From contig NZ_PJRN01000001.1 of the NCBI RefSeq assembly GCF_002930105.1, positions 124,001 to 188,000 on the forward strand: 64,000 nucleotides of DNA. The letters are read 5' to 3'. Both the position numbers and the translations under genes were made by a program. This DNA is from Billgrantia saliphila. Lineage in GTDB: Bacteria > Pseudomonadota > Gammaproteobacteria > Pseudomonadales > Halomonadaceae. How positions within the stretch are numbered: the stretch's first letter is position 1; every line of letters starts with the position of its first letter. This document shows, piece by piece, positions 63,838 through 64,000 of this stretch. Below the pieces are notes generated by a model. It was given only the letters and a program-made list of their open reading frames with translations, was not told the origin of the DNA and ran no database searches.

Positions 63838-64000
63838 TCAAGGGCTGACACCGCCGTGCAGGCCGAGCCATGCGAGGTAGCCGGCATAGACCGCCAGGAA
63901 GAGGCCGCCTGGCACCCGGCCGAGGCGCCCCTGGCGCTGCCATAGCAGGACCAAGGCCATGGCGAGGGTCAGCACCAGCATGACGCGGTAGTCGCGACTG
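63838..64000 (-). CDS. yrbG: Calcium/sodium antiporter (YrbG-like), C-terminal part
   Basis: The last 53 residues plus stop of a gene that runs off the right edge of the window. Translation gives a membrane helix SRDYRVMLVLTLAMALVLL, a basic loop (WQRQGRLGRVPGG) and a final helix LFLAVYAGYLAWLGL. This matches the end of K+-dependent Ca2+/Na+ exchangers, and yrbG precedes kdsD in E. coli and relatives. The gene call depends partly on that context. Confidence 0.7.
   Translation of the reverse strand, partial: SRDYRVMLVLTLAMALVLLWQRQGRLGRVPGGLFLAVYAGYLAWLGLHGGVSP

Overview
The window looks like a chromosomal segment of a moderately halophilic gammaproteobacterium, most probably Halomonas or a close Halomonadaceae relative. 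This is inferred from the high G+C content, the acid-rich proteins (for example the Glu-rich tail on ribosomal protein L25) and gene orders typical of that group: ychF-pth-rplY-prs-ispE-lolB-TPR lipoprotein-hemA-prfA-prmC, gatCAB facing mreBCD-maf-rng-yhdP-tldD, and kdsD-kdsC-lptCAB-rpoN-hpf-ptsN-rapZ-npr. No database search was possible. I see no rRNA, tRNA, CRISPR array, insertion sequence or prophage.

Layout. 1-11.8 kb is housekeeping: ychF, pth, rplY, prs, ispE, lolB and a TPR lipoprotein on the minus strand, then hemA, prfA, prmC, lrp and moeB on the plus strand. 12.1-26.6 kb is a polyamine uptake and breakdown region. It holds two PuuB-like oxidases, two PuuA-like gamma-glutamylpolyamine synthetases, a complete PotFGHI ABC importer, PuuD, a SpuC-like aminotransferase and a PuuC-like aldehyde dehydrogenase, with a small glycine-zipper protein embedded. 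The matching cupin regulator PuuR lies further on, at 40.3 kb.

26.6-37.7 kb is an accessory cluster around an AraC-family regulator. Leftward genes encode an MFS transporter, an amidase, a second class III aminotransferase, an NhaC-family antiporter and agmatine deiminase. Rightward genes encode an M20-family N-carbamoyl-amino-acid hydrolase and a second aldehyde dehydrogenase almost identical over long stretches to the PuuC-like one. A 22-bp element, 19 of 22 positions identical, lies in front of both the aminotransferase and the hydrolase transcripts. One reading, which is inference, is a coregulated agmatine route: agmatine to N-carbamoylputrescine, to 4-ureidobutyraldehyde, to 4-ureidobutyrate, to GABA, bypassing AguB. 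No aguB is visible here.

37.7-64 kb returns to core functions: a LuxR-type regulator, rmuC, puuR, gatCAB, the mreBCD cell-shape genes, maf, rng, yhdP, the tldD/pmbA peptidase pair with yjgA between them, then the nitrogen-PTS, rpoN, LPS-transport and KDO genes, ending in a truncated yrbG-like antiporter. Notable small features are a near-consensus sigma-54 promoter in front of rpoN itself, an Lrp-like palindrome in front of lrp, an mreC gene whose conserved N-terminal sequence starts upstream of any standard start codon, and two intergenic 7-bp tandem repeat arrays.
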